Source of the DNA: Mastacembelus armatus
Lineage: Eukaryota > Chordata > Actinopteri > Synbranchiformes > Mastacembelidae
Reading direction: 5' to 3'
NCBI RefSeq assembly: GCF_900324485.2
Contig: NC_046650.1
Coordinates: 17,303,517 to 17,367,516 of the forward strand
Length of the DNA: 64,000 bases
A program made the position numbers and the translations under genes. A model generated the notes under the pieces. It did not search any database and was not told the DNA's origin. It saw nothing but the letters and a program-made list of their open reading frames with translations. Shown here one piece after another: positions 1-15,016 of this stretch (position 1 is its first letter; the number at the start of each line of letters is the position of its first letter).

Positions 1-3000
1 TCCAGTGAAATGGAAAACATGTGAGTACTGTGTTACTGACACAGGTCAAATCATTACTTTATTTAACTTTATTTAAAACTATTACCTGCACAGCCCAACA
101 CTTTAACTGTCTGTGTGCATAAAGCAGAGTGAGGGTATAGTGTATTTTCTGAGAGTGGAAGTTTACTCAGTTTATTCCCTGTCTGGACTGACTGGTCCAG
201 TCTGGATTTCATAACTGTATGATGAAACAAGGATCGGCCTGAGTTTGCTGGATTTCAGCATCTAGAAGGTTTTGACTTTGACTGTAAATAATGTGTGGAA
301 CAGAAATATTTAACTAAATCCTCAGACTAATTAGTTCTTTGGGCTCATTTCATATTTTAAATACAGGCCTGAAAGCTTCATAAAGAGCTGTAAGCGTCTG
401 TTCTGCTGTGTTTTATAATAATGTAAAAAATAAAACAATATGTGCTGTGATCATGATGGTGTTGATATAATTTAGACTTTTATTCAACATGTCTAAGGGG
501 GTAAATGAACCTTGTTAATAAAAGTCAAAGATCTTTGACTCCTGATCCTCATTGGAGTAAATGTTGTGTTTTGCTTCTGTTGTGTGTCCAGCTGTTGTCG
601 CTGTGCTGCTGCTCACACTGTTCCACAGCATCACTGCCGCTGGCCGCCTGAAAGAACATCTGGCTGATTGCCTGGAGGATAAAGACTACGAGGAGCTGCT
701 GTGGACCGTGCAGAACGGCCTCCCAAACATCAACACATCTCATCATGTGGTCATTGTTGGAGCTGGCATGGCTGGACTGACGGCTGCCAAGCTGCTGCAG
801 GACGCAGGACACGAGGTACAGACTGGACACTAATATGCTGCTGATTTTATCATCAAAACCACTACATCAAAACGTTGATGATCTGGGGCTTTGGGTCAGG
901 ACTAGTACTAGAAACAATAGGTACTCTAGGAAAAAAGGAAGTCTGGTTACATGATCTAGCAGAATCAATACCAGTAGTATTACTACATGTTGTAGCATAA
1001 GTAGTACCAGCAGTAATGGTGGTTGCAACAGCTGTAAAATATATTACGTGTTAAGTGTTAAGGCATAGTAGCAGTGACAGAGAATAGCAGTATTAGTATA
1101 ATACGGTAGTAGTTTCTGCACTAGGAGCACTATAAATATATGCAGAAATATTGGTACTTCAAATACATTTTAATATTTAGTATTTTTGTGTTTGAACAAG
1201 GTGACAATATTAGAGGCCAGTGGGCGAGTTGGAGGACGGGTGGAGACCTACAGGAATGAAAAGGAGGGCTGGTACGCTGAACTGGGGGCCATGAGGATCC
1301 CAAGTTTTCACCAGTAAGTTTATTAATTTTAGACTTACGTGTAACTTTAAAGTTTTTGTAGCAAGTCACAATGAAAAGTATAGAAATTATCATTCATGGG
1401 CTGATTTTCAATAATATCCAGATCCAGAAACCACCAAATTATTAAAATAAAGAAGAGACACTGAAAATGGATCAACAGTCACTGTCTCTGCCAACAGCAT
1501 CCTCCTCTGGTTCATTGACCAGCTGGGTCTCAAACAAAATGACTTCATCATAGATGACCCCCAAACCTTTTACCTGGTTAATGGACTGCGGACAAAGACA
1601 CACATGGTTCAAATAAACCCTGACATCCTGCAGTACAACGTGTCAGAAAGTGAGAAAGGAAAGTCAGCTGATGAGCTGCTGCAGCAGGCTTTGCAGAAGG
1701 TAACTAAGAGAGGGAAGCAAGGAGGTCTTCTGAAACATCTTCTTATGTGCCTGGTCACACAGGAACGTTGATCAAATTCCCACATTCCTGAAGCAGATGG
1801 TGCAGACAGGTGGTGTCCTTGGTCATTACCTGAACAAAACACAAGTTCAGCTAATGTATTTGTCGCTTTCATTGAACATTTGAAACTTTTTGCATCTCAC
1901 TTCCCTCAGAATGGCAAGATGGTTTGCCGTTGACCAACAGCAGTTTTTCCTGTGTTTAACTCTAAAAGACTACATCATGATTTACTTCTACATTTGGTGA
2001 ATTTGGTGGCCCAAGTACCAAACTTTAAATTACTCGCACGTGTAGAGGAGACATATGATGTCGGACAAAGATTAACGATAACTAGCTCAGAAGATTGTCC
2101 GGGATATGAGCATGTTAACAAGCTAAAATCTTAGTTAGCCAGTTAGCATGTTCAGCATCTTAGCTAGGCTGTGACCAAACAAATTAAAAACCACCCTTCC
2201 CTTTAGTGACAATAGGTCTGTTAGGTTTCTCAGACTTCATGGAAGCCAATTCAGCACTTTGCCCTGACCAATATGTTGACTTTGACAGACCCACTGGCTT
2301 CACTTCACTTTACTCTTTTCTTTGTGGTCACCAACCTCAGAAATCTCCCATTTGCTTGCTTTTTTGTGTGAAGCTGGCCTGTGTAGTTGACTTGCATGTT
2401 CGTGGTCCTCACATTAGCAGGATCCACGAAAAAGATGACTAACTCACTTATGACTTGTTACTGACTCCAGTTGTGAAAGTGACTTTTTGTTTCTGTAGGT
2501 GAAAGATGAAGTGGAGGCTCATGGATGCAAGGCTGCACTGAAAAAATACGACCATTATTCTGTGAAGGTAAAGTGCATTGTGATCTCATGAAATGTTGTT
2601 ACTTTACAAGATAACTGCTGAATTATTTAATTATCATTATCTTTGATTGGATTAGAAAACACTAGCTCCAGTTGTACTTGTTTAATAGGAGTATCTGAAA
2701 GAAGAAGGGGATTTGAGTCCAGAAGCAGTGAGGATGATTGGAGACCTGCTTAACGAACAAAGCCTCATGTACACTGCACTGACTGAGATGATCTATGACC
2801 AGACGGACATCAGTGATAACAATAAGTAAGACCTTTCCTCCCACAGTCAAACTGTGAATTAGTCTCTTTTTGCATTGTACATTTTAAAAAGTGTAAAATC
2901 CATAGTCAGTAAATCTGACCCATCATGAAAGTTCTGCAGAACTGAAATTGTTCACTTCTTTGCAGATGACGCTTTTAATCATGTTTAAAGAACATCGAAT

Positions 3001-4105
3001 TGTTAGATCAGTTACTATTAGCGTTAGCATACAGCAGGTGAGAATGTCTCATCCTATCGGTGTGAAAGTATATTATAATGGGATCAGAGGAGCCAATAGA
3101 TGTACATGCAGTATTTATTCCAACACCACTGGGGAAAAACCTGCTCTTTGGATGTTAAATGCTTCACTATGTTCGTTAGCAAGTCACTAACTTTGTTTGA
3201 ACTTTACAATTGTAAATCAAACCATATGGAAACACTGCCAGGTCATGTCCTTGTCTATAATATGCATGCTAAATCTATCTGTCTTTTTGCTTTGGAGGTA
3301 TTTTGAAGTGATTGGTGGGTCAGACCTTCTTCCCAAAACTTTTCAACGTGTTTTTCTTCATGATGTCCCCATTCTCCTCAACTCCAAGGTCAAACGCATC
3401 AGCCAGTCAGATAGCGGCATTGTTGTATCATATCAGGCTGACAACCAGTCATCTTTAACACAAATTTCAGCTGACGCTGTTCTGGTAACAACTACAGCCA
3501 GAGCAGCCCTCTTCATGGACTTTTATTCCCCTTTGTCCATCAAAAAGATGGAGGCTCTGAGGGGGGTCCACTATGACAGCTCCACTAAAATCATCCTCAC
3601 CTTCAGAGAGAAGTTCTGGGAGAAGGACGGTATCCGAGGAGGGAAGAGCATCACCGATGGGCCCTCTCGTTTCATCTACTACCCCAGCCACAGTTTCACA
3701 AGAAACAAGACCGTCGGTGTCCTTCTGGCTTCCTACACCTGGTCTGACGACTCCCTCCTCTTGAATGGTGCCAGCGATGAAGACCTGAAGGAGCTGGCTC
3801 TGAGAGATTTGGCGCAGATCCATGGTGATCATGTAAGGTCTCTGTGCACAGGGGTGGTGGTGAAGAGGTGGAGTCTGGATCCTTACAGCTTGGGTGCTTT
3901 CGCTCTGTTCACGCCGTACCAGCACTTAGAGTTTGCCAAGGAACTCTTCAGACCTGAGGGCAGGGTGCACTTTGCTGGAGAACACACAGCTTTTCCTCAT
4001 GCTTGGATCGAGACAGCGATGAAATCTGCAATCAGGGCTGCTACAAATATTAACAAAGCTGCAAACAAAGGGTCCACTGGAGGTCAGCACCGAGATGAGC
4101 TGTAG
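1..4105 (+). CDS. laao: L-amino-acid oxidase, copy 1 (5' end outside window)
   Basis: Flavoenzyme that oxidatively deaminates L-amino acids to keto acids, ammonia and H2O2; secreted fish homologues (IL4I1/LAAO family) are antibacterial. Exons by splice signals and phase: 1-20, 592-815, 1201-1313, 1498-1699, 2499-2567, 2689-2825, 3298-4105. The window opens inside exon 1, which ends PVKWKT and matches KWKF in copy 2, so the initiator Met lies upstream. A hydrophobic signal segment ([10 protein letters not shown]) opens exon 2. The FAD-binding Rossmann motif [10 protein letters not shown] ends exon 2 and continues across the splice into [12 protein letters not shown]. The C-terminal FAD motif [20 protein letters not shown] is in exon 7. 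No frame break was seen. Poly(A) signal candidates (AATAAA) lie near 4163 and 4353. It is a tandem duplicate of the gene at 6545-10347. Confidence 0.93.
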
Positions 4106-4594
4106 GCTGTTAAATCTGCTTTCTAGAGCAGTCGGGATAATCAAAGGTGCCCTGGGCTGAATTAATAAATGATTAATTTTAGTAAAACCCAGTCAGAGAT
4201 TTGTCAGGAATGATTTTCCCTTGTAGTTGACTTCCCTTTTTATACCTATGCTTTAGCTTTGTAACTTTCTTATTTTCTAGTTGAAGCTAAAGTTGTGCCA
4301 GTTGTACTTTACTGAACTAGATGGAGGTTGTGCCTCAAACACTGTGTGGTTTTCAATAAATCCAGCTTTGCTTTGCAAAGTGACTGTCAACCCTCATTCA
4401 TCATTTGGTCCTTGATGGTTTTCTTCTTTTCTTTCACTATCTTAAATTTAAGGTCCAGGTTTGTACTAAGATCCTAAGCCCACCCTGCTGTTATATGTTA
4501 GAGTCCTAGCCTTTGAGAAAAGCACTGTGGCTACTTATAACCCCATAGAACTGCAATGGAATATGAAGCATTTGTCTCATATTGATTAGAATAA
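4106..4594 (+). other. 3' UTR/flank of oxidase copy 1, duplicated at 10348-10840
   Basis: From the stop codon onward this stretch is nearly identical to 10348-10840, including the AATAAA signals and the sequence leading up to a shared interspersed repeat. The tandem duplication therefore included the 3' flank, and this part is either recent or kept alike by gene conversion. Confidence 0.85.
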
Positions 4595-4600
4595 TCAATA

Positions 4601-4812
4601 GTGGTTAGCACAGTTGCCTCACAGCAAGAAGGTTCCTGGTTTGAAACCCATCAGGGGCCTTTCTGTGTGGAGTCTGCATGTTCTCCCTGTGCTTGCGTGG
4701 GTTTTCTCCAGGTACTCTGGTTTCCTCCCACAGTCCAAAAACATGTATGTCAGGTTGATTGGTGACTCTAATCCGCAGGAATAAGTAGGTATAGATGATG
4801 GATGGATGATTA
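4601..4812 (+). repeat. Common teleost interspersed repeat (short copy)
   Basis: The block beginning GTGGTTAGCACAGTTGCCTC and running through CATGTTCTCCCTGTG and GGTTTCCTCCCACAGTCC is a short interspersed repeat that recurs at 10836-11152 and, reversed, near 8715-8860. It has a tRNA-like look (GGTTAGCAC, then GGTTCCTGGTTTGAAACCC), but its class was not determined. Because it sits at the same place downstream of both oxidase genes, it was present before the duplication. This copy is shorter at both ends and finishes in a GGATGGAT run. Confidence 0.75.
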
Positions 4813-5078
4813 GAATAATGGGAAAACTGAAACCAAACCACATTATTGCATTAAAAGAACCTGATAAAATGTCTGTGGCAGAGCTGCAACTGAAAGTATT
4901 TTTCTCCCTCACTAATTCAGACAAACTATTACTCGTTGTGGTACACACTGAAACTACATGACTGTGAGAATGACAATCATGTGGGTGGCACATAAAGATT
5001 TTCACAGCGTTAAAAAACACATAAAGGAAGTCATGCCCTTTTTGGTAAAGCCAGTCTTGCAGCATCAAGGCAGAGGAC

Positions 5079-5147
5079 TATATAAGAGTCTCCAGTATAA
5101 CATAAGGTCACTGTATCATCAGACTGAGGTTTAACATCTACATCAGG
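5079..5147 (+). promoter_or_regulatory. Candidate TATA promoter and 5' UTR exon of oxidase copy 2
   Basis: TATATAAG at 5079-5086 is followed about 30 bases on by a stretch ending CTACATCAG at 5147, just before a GTAGGA donor. The next plausible acceptor is just before the ATG at 6545 (CTGACACCAAG). This would place transcription start near 5110, with a 1.4-kb first intron holding a LINE fragment. This is inference from signals only. Confidence 0.4.
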
Positions 5148-5469
5148 TAGGAAATCATTCAATATTCCATTTTATGTAATAGAACTGAACAAAATCACCT
5201 AATAAAATATAAGTTGGTGCAATTTGAAAAATATGAGTAAAGAAAAAAAAAAATCACTGCAGTGAGACCAATTAATGAAACAATACATTTACATACATTA
5301 ATTGAATACATTAATGAAAATATACAGCTAAAGTGAAAATGCGAAATGTATTAATAAACATTTACTTTTCTAACAATATAATGTGCATAAAATATGGTTC
5401 ACAGTTGATGCTGTCATGTTAATAATACAGTAGATGTGCTTAAAGTCTGAATTGTATTGTCAAATACCT

Positions 5470-5717
5470 GAGATGAAGATGGTTGTACTTCCTGGCTCTA
5501 GTCAGGACCTGAGCAACAGCGTTCTGAATGTACTGGAGCTGTTAGTTTTGAGAGCCCCGTGAGCAGTTACAGTGATATGGAGATACTCCTTACTGCTGGA
5601 GATAAATGCACCGTCAATACCGCGACTGAGGTGAGACCCTTGAGCAAGGCACCGTACCCCCAACTGCTTCCCGGGCGCCGCAGCAATGGCTGCCCACTGC
5701 ACCGGGTGTGTGTTCAC

Positions 5718-5749
<32 letters not shown>

Positions 5750-6330
5750 CACTACTGTGTGTGTGCACTTTGGGTGGGTTAATTAAATGCAGAGGGGAAT
5801 TTCGAGTATGGGTCTCCATACTTGACAATAGTAGTCACTTCTTTCTTTCTTTCTTCATCTGCATGGATGAGTCTTTCCAAGTCTGGTTTAGACCTGATCC
5901 CTTTGATTCTGACAATGTTTTTTAGATGGTAAAATCCTGACGATTGATTTAATGTAGCTGTTAAAATTTAAGTCTGAGTCCACGATTATACCTAGATGAG
6001 ACTCGAGGTGACTGCGGACACTTTCTCTTTGTTTCTGAGGCCCAAAGATGATTATTTCAGTCTTGTCACTGTTTATTTGGAGAAATCTGTTTTGCAGCCA
6101 CACAGTGATCTGTTCAATACAGTGAATCGACTGGTCCATATTCACCAGTGAGTGAAATGTAAATCTGCGTGTCATCTGCATAGTTATGGTAGGACACACT
6201 ATTGCTGTGTATTCACTGGCCTAAAGGAAACATGTAAGAACTGAACAAAGGGGGTCCCAAGATGGACCCCTGGGGGACCCCACATGTCAAGGCCATTTGG
6301 TGACAACAGTTTTTAAGGCCCTTGGAAATA
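5470..6330 (-). mobile_element. L2/CR1-like LINE fragment (reverse transcriptase part)
   Basis: On the minus strand the translation shows reverse-transcriptase motifs: GVPQGSILGPPLF near 6290-6250, then a segment with LQINSDKTEIIIFGP and LGIIVDSDLNFNS at about 6190-5890. The lower end (5470-5600) matches the 3' part of a second copy at 58955-59485. It is split by a short insertion near 5606-5862. The reading frames are broken and it is a relic. Family assignment to the L2 group rests on the motifs alone. Confidence 0.8.
5606..5862 (+). repeat. Short repeat with (GT)n inserted in the LINE
   Basis: Compared with the uninterrupted LINE copy near 59,340-59,370, about 255 bases are inserted after CTGGAGATAAATGCA. 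The insert reads through CCCAACTGCTTCCCGGGCGC, a (GT)n run at 5717-5748, and GGGTCTCCATACTTGACAAT, a short interspersed repeat common in teleosts. It ends in a CTTT-rich tail before the LINE resumes at TGCATGGATGAG. Confidence 0.7.
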
Positions 6331-6544
6331 TTCCAGACAGTAATGAGTCATTAACCAATTGAGTGAGTTGTGGTAACACAGTGAATGAATGATGCTCTTA
6401 CAGTTTTTTATATTTAGCTGTTTCCTGTCACATCCCAGTTCATACAGATGATGCACTGTGTGATAAGTATTTAAAGGGTTTCAACATCTTTTCTCCTGTA
6501 TGTTTCTGTTTCTTCTCCTCTGACACCAAGGCCTCCAGACTGAG

Positions 6545-10347
<3,803 letters not shown>

Positions 10348-10835
10348 GCTGTTAAATCTGCTTTCTAGAGCAGTCGGGATAATCAAAGGTGCCCTGGGCT
10401 GAATTAATAAATGATTAATTTTAGTAAAACCCAGTCAGAGATTTGTCAGGAATGATTTTCCCTTGTAGTTGACTTCCCTTTTTATACCTATGCTTTAGCT
10501 TTGTAACTTTCTTATTTTCTAGTTGAAGCTAAAGTTATGCCAGTCGTACTTTATTGAACTAGATGGAGGTTGTGCCTCAAACACTGTGGTTTTCAATAAA
10601 TCCAGCTTTGCTTTGCAAAGTGACTGTCAACCCTCATTCATCATTTGGTCCTTGATGGTTTTCTTATTTTCTTTCACTATTTTAAATTTAAGGTCCAGGT
10701 TTGTACTAAGATCCTAAGCCCACCCTGCTGTTATATGTTAGAGTCCTAGCCTTTGAGAAAAGCACTGTGGCTACTTATAACCCAATAGAACTGCAATGCA
10801 ATATGAAGTATTTGTCTCATATTGATTAGAATAAT
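10348..10835 (+). other. 3' UTR/flank of oxidase copy 2
   Basis: Nearly identical to 4106-4594. AATAAA candidates lie near 10406 and 10597. Confidence 0.85.
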
Positions 10836-11152
10836 GGCAGCATGGTGTCACAGTGGTTAGCACAGTTGCCTCACAGCAAGAAGGTTCCTGGTCTGAAACC
10901 CATCAGGGGCCTTTCTGTGTGGAGTCTGCATGTTCTCCCTGTGCTTGTGTGGGTTTTCTCCAGGTCCTCTGGTTTCCTCCCACAGTCCAAAAACATGTAT
11001 GTCAGGTTGATTGGTGACTCTAAATTGCCCATAGGAGTGAGTGTGAGTGTGTGAGGTTGTTTGTCTCTATGTGGCCCTGTGATGGACTGGTGACCTGTCC
11101 AGGATGGACCCCTGCCTTTCACCCAAAGAGAGCTGGGATAGGCTCCAGCAGA
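10836..11152 (+). repeat. Common teleost interspersed repeat (longer copy)
   Basis: Starts GGCAGCATGGTGTCACAGTG, contains the GGTTAGCAC and GGTTTCCTCCCACAGTCC blocks, and ends near GAGCTGGGATAGGCTCCAGCA. It is the fuller version of the repeat at 4601-4812. Class not determined. Confidence 0.75.
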
Positions 11153-11902
11153 TGAGCTTTAGGCTGTGACTGAATCGCTCATGTGGCTGCAATTATTTCT
11201 TGACCTAACTGCTTTATTTTAATTTTTGATCAATCGATCATTTGCTTAGTTTGTCAAATGTTAAAAGATAAATTAAAGATGTTGTATTTTCTGTCACATC
11301 TGACACAAAAGCCCTGAATCCTCATATTTGAGAAGCCTGAACAAGCAAATGTTTTGCTTAAGTAAAGAGTGAATTAACTGATTATCAAATTAAATTAACA
11401 TGATGATTATTCAACCAGACAAAAACAAACACCTCCCATTCTGAAATCTTTTATTTCTGTACATCAACTTTAATTCACAATCCCTCACATTAGGTCATTG
11501 TACACACAAACTACTAATTTATTCTCTGAAATTAGAAAATTCATGTGTTCATGTGCTTTTGAATAATGCACAAAATAGTAAAAACTATTTTAATATGATC
11601 TTATTATCTGACATAAATACATGGATATAGTAATGTATATGAACTTTATCACACTGTAACATAAATAAAATGCTAAAATAATAATAATAACTGTAATTTG
11701 TGCTACACATTTGACAAAATAAAACAAAATCTAGTCTCTCTAAGGGAACACAGGTCTCAGGTGTCTATATATGCAGATGATACGTCCTTCTCAGTATTTG
11801 TTTTATCTAAATAAGCTAAATCTATTTTTCTATGCTATAAGTTAGTTGCGTTATATTAATGTCTCTTCACTAATTTCATATAATTCTCCTCAGTGACTGT
11901 TT
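11153..11902. other. AT-rich intergenic region with 3' flank of the minus-strand GPCR
   Basis: No coding signal was seen. TTTTATTT near 11448 is AAATAAAA on the minus strand and could end the GPCR transcript. The rest is AT-rich and unremarkable. Confidence 0.5.
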
Positions 11903-12766
11903 TTAGTGGCAACAAAGCAGTTTACCTGCTCTGTGCAGAAACAGCAGAGGAGAAACCAAACTGCAGGGCAGAGTAGCAAAGTTCCCAGAAAGCAGTACCA
12001 AACACCGGACCCTGTAACTCAGCACACTGTAGTTTTGCACCGCAAGACACACAATAACCCCAATGAAAAACAGCCACAGCACTGCCATTATGGCTGTGAT
12101 GGTGTTGAAAGCCCTCTGTTTTGATTGGTCCACCCGTGCTCTGTGCCCCACTGTTTCCCCAGGCCCTGGACGAATGAGAACGCAGAGAACAGACAAGCTA
12201 CAAAAAGACACAATAACTAAGGACAAGGCTAAGAAGAAGAAAAGTGGGATGTAGGGAATGCTGGGACTGTACAAAACTGCTACGCCGTCCCATCCAATGG
12301 ACAGCAGCCAAACACATATGGTGCAGATGTTTCTGATCCTGACCCCCCCTGAATGTTTCAGCCTCAGGTAGACAATGGGCTGAACAACAGCCAGGTAGTG
12401 CTCTATACAAGTCAGGATGTGAAAGAAGATTTGTCCAGGAAAAATAAGAGCAGAAAGATGTGTTCCCATGTTCATCACCTCTATGAGACCAGTGAAGGTA
12501 CCACATACAAAAATCATCAACCCCAATGCAGAGATCACCTCGATGGCAGCTAAGTGGCAGGCAAAGATGTCAGAGTGAGTTGATGTGGCAAAAGAGCGCT
12601 GCCGCCACCATCGTTTGTGGCCCAGGTAGAGGACGAAGACGGACAGAGGAAAGACGAGGAGGAACTTGGTAGCCATGAAGGCAATGATGATGAATAATAC
12701 AACAGTAGAGTCGAGGCATTGCTGGAAGGGTGTGTTTGTGCTGGAAGACGAGGAGTTGGCTTCCAT
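11903..12766 (-). CDS. Orphan class-A GPCR-like receptor 1 (minus strand)
   Basis: Seven-transmembrane receptor-like protein of about 287 aa, encoded in one exon. I prefer the ATG at 12766 (MEANSSSSS), because it aligns with the MSVNSS starts of the sister genes and an AG acceptor (CTATAAAAG) lies about 20 bases upstream. An in-frame ATG at 12832 would fall in the intron. The N-terminus is rich in Asn/Ser glycosylation sites. TM1 is VVLFIIIAFMATKFLLVFPL. The TM3 end reads EHYLAVVQP, where class A normally has DRY or ERY. VRIRNICTICVWLL opens TM4, and VDQSKQRAFNTI precedes TM6. TM7 (LVSPLLFLHRAGKL) lacks NPxxY. Ligand unknown. The arrangement is inverted relative to receptors 2 and 3. Confidence 0.8.
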   Translation of the reverse strand: MEANSSSSSTNTPFQQCLDSTVVLFIIIAFMATKFLLVFPLSVFVLYLGHKRWWRQRSFATSTHSDIFACHLAAIEVISALGLMIFVCGTFTGLIEVMNMGTHLSALIFPGQIFFHILTCIEHYLAVVQPIVYLRLKHSGGVRIRNICTICVWLLSIGWDGVAVLYSPSIPYIPLFFFLALSLVIVSFCSLSVLCVLIRPGPGETVGHRARVDQSKQRAFNTITAIMAVLWLFFIGVIVCLAVQNYSVLSYRVRCLVLLSGNFATLPCSLVSPLLFLHRAGKLLCCH

Positions 12767-12785
12767 GCTGGTTTGTGTGGTGTTG

Positions 12786-13289
12786 CTTTTATAGAGAGAA
12801 GTGGAAAACATGTTAAATTGGTAAGTTTTCATTTTCTTAGTTTCTATTCAGGAAAATATGTGGAGGCTGATTCCTGATGGGGAACGAGATGAAATTATAC
12901 ACATAATAATAAAAACACACTTAGTTAATACATTTTTAAATTAGTGTCCTACAGTTTTGTCATAAAGGCCAAATTAAGCATATTTTTATCTCCATCTTAA
13001 CTTAACTTAACTTTAAATCCCAATTTTTGATCCTGCAAACAACATTCCTAAAATGATATTAATACTAAAAATGATTCAGACTTAAAAACTTAATTTGAGC
13101 TTTTGAAGTTACTTATTTAAAGATGAATCCTTGTTCTCGCTGTATTTTCTGTAGGGACATTTGAAAGCGCAACAGAAAAGCAGAAAATTAGTGGGAAAAT
13201 AAGAAAAGAGCTATAAACATTGATAATATCCTCAGATATTAAAAACTGTAGCTGCTGCAGATGGACCTGTGTAATTCATGGACACCCAC
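12786..13289 (-). other. Intron of receptor 1
   Basis: On the minus strand the donor GACAAG|GTGGGT lies at 13290/13289 and the best acceptor at CTATAAAAG just before the start codon. The intron is AT-rich with nothing else recognised. Confidence 0.55.
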
Positions 13290-13432
13290 CTTGTCATCAG
13301 TGTCTGAGTCTGATCTGTCTCCTGAGTCTCTACACTCAGTCCGCTGCCCTCAGGTACCTGATCCTCAGGTATGTTAGTGCTTCAGTGTGACTCCACTAAT
13401 TCAGACATTTGTCCCAGCAGCAGGACTGAGGG
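13290..13432 (-). promoter_or_regulatory. 5' non-coding exon and core promoter of receptor 1
   Basis: On the minus strand CAATATGCAAAAA (13448-13436) is followed by CTCAGTCCTGCTGCTGG (13430-13414), and the exon ends CTGATGACAAG|GTGGGT at 13290. The same order is found upstream of the plus-strand receptors at about 14603 and 16643. The start site is not exactly known. Confidence 0.6.
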
Positions 13433-13449
13433 CTGTTTTTGCATATTGT

Positions 13450-14500
13450 CAAACAAACAGATGATTGACTCTTTATGTTTACACTCAGTGTATAAATCAT
13501 GTCATGCAAATTCCCTTTTGCACATTATTCTTGTCTAGGGAGGTCAGAGCACAGGACCAGCTGCTTATGACTCTGAGTCACTTTATCTGGTAAAGCCTCA
13601 GTCACAACACAAACTAACAGTGAAACAGAAACTACCAATCAGTATATTTTTATGCCTCTGTGCTGAGGCTGGAGGTGTTGTATTTTCAGACTGTGGGTCC
13701 ATAAGGTCCATTCTTAGACAGGTTTGATTCATTCACAGTGTTAAATTTCCTTATACCTCTCATTCATTTTAGTCTGACATGATTCAAATGAGCTGCAGAC
13801 TGACTGCTCATTATTCAAACTGAACAGCGTGATGCAGACACGGTGTGCACAGACAGCAGTGTGGTGGACATGCTCTGGCTTCACAGTCGACTGTGTCATA
13901 AATGAATCTGCTGCTCTGATTTCTAGGAAGTGTCATCTGCGAGTTAAATGACTCACTGCAAACACTTCGCCATTTACAGGAGCTGTGCTGTGAAGCAATT
14001 TGACCTAATGACCAAACCACATGATTTGAACTTCCACATCCGTCCCATGATGCACAGAGGCCCAAGAAGAATTTCAGCCAGAAAATAATAGAGTCAGCTG
14101 TAAATATTATTTCATCAGACTTTGATCCATTCAGCCCAGTATCATTTGGAAAGTCCAGCAGAGTCTGAGAATTATTTGATTTTACACTAATCATGTGGCC
14201 AACATGAGTCAGCCAGCACTGCTGATTCTTCACATCTACGTGTTGGACAGGATTCTCATGATGCTTTATTAGAAAGATTAATATCCTATTTGTTTTCATT
14301 TGTCTGTATATGTCTCCACTGAACGTCAATAAATTTATAAATTGGTCCTCTCTCTCTCCTGAGCCTGGTTCTGCTGGAGGTTTTTCCTCTCCACTGTCAC
14401 CAAGTGCTGCTCATAAGGGATTTGTTGGGTTTCTATGTAAAACTGAATTCAAACTGAACTGAGCTGACCCCCATTCCACCTCCCAGCCAAAGTGCATGTT
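13450..14500. other. Intergenic region between divergent receptor genes 1 and 2
   Basis: No gene seen. A fragment of a common teleost repeat lies near 14345-14440 (CTGCTGGAGGTTTTTCCTCT and CAAGTGCTGCTCATAAGG). The two receptor promoters point away from each other across this 1-kb spacer. Confidence 0.5.
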
Positions 14501-14602
14501 ATCACTCAGCAGGTTGAGGTGATGGATGAATGCAAAAAGACTTTCCCAGCTGTGATTGTTAGTACAGTTTGTAGTCAAACAATCTCATTGTTGGTTTTTC
14601 CA

Positions 14603-14730
14603 TATGCAAAAAAACAAAAAAAAAAAAAAAACAAAAACACTCCACAGTCCTGCTGCTGTTGGTCTCTAACACAAACATATTATGGTTCAGAGCTGATGGT
14701 GAAGGTAGAGATGAAAACTCTGCTGACAAG
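14603..14730 (+). promoter_or_regulatory. Promoter block and 5' non-coding exon of receptor 2
   Basis: TATGCAAAAA at 14603-14612 is followed by an A-rich run, then CCACAGTCCTGCT at 14642-14654. The exon ends CTGCTGACAAG at 14730 before GTGAGAG. The acceptor is CTTTATCTCCAG at 15006, ten bases before the start codon. Confidence 0.65.
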
Positions 14731-15016
14731 GTGAGAGTGATTTCTATTTTTACTTTATATCTGATAACCCTCCTGGTTTAATCAGTCCCCAAAGCAGGAC
14801 TAAGTGCTGGCAGCCTGGGGGATGTATCTTAGAAATATATGTGAAAGTTCGTATAAAAGCTAAAGGTTGGACGATAAATTGGGGCTTTAAAGGAGCAGGG
14901 GGATTATTCCAGAGAAAGGTCTGATCTTTGTCTAATTCATTCTGTTTATCATACTATCACTGGTCTCATTGTCTCTTTGTATCCTCCTCCTCATCTTTAT
15001 CTCCAGACAAATTGAC

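Noticed and set aside
3467-3925. A 152-codon frame antisense to oxidase exon 7, and its longer twin at 9709-10386
   Set aside because: Antisense shadows of a well-supported exon; the duplicate exists only because the exon is duplicated.
4601-4812. A tRNA gene at the GGTTAGCAC...GGTTCCTGG box-like sequences
   Set aside because: No cloverleaf can be drawn; the same text recurs as an interspersed repeat at 10836.
13811-14329. A 172-codon minus-strand frame between receptors 1 and 2
   Set aside because: No recognisable domain, composition unlike a protein, and no promoter or splice signals around it.
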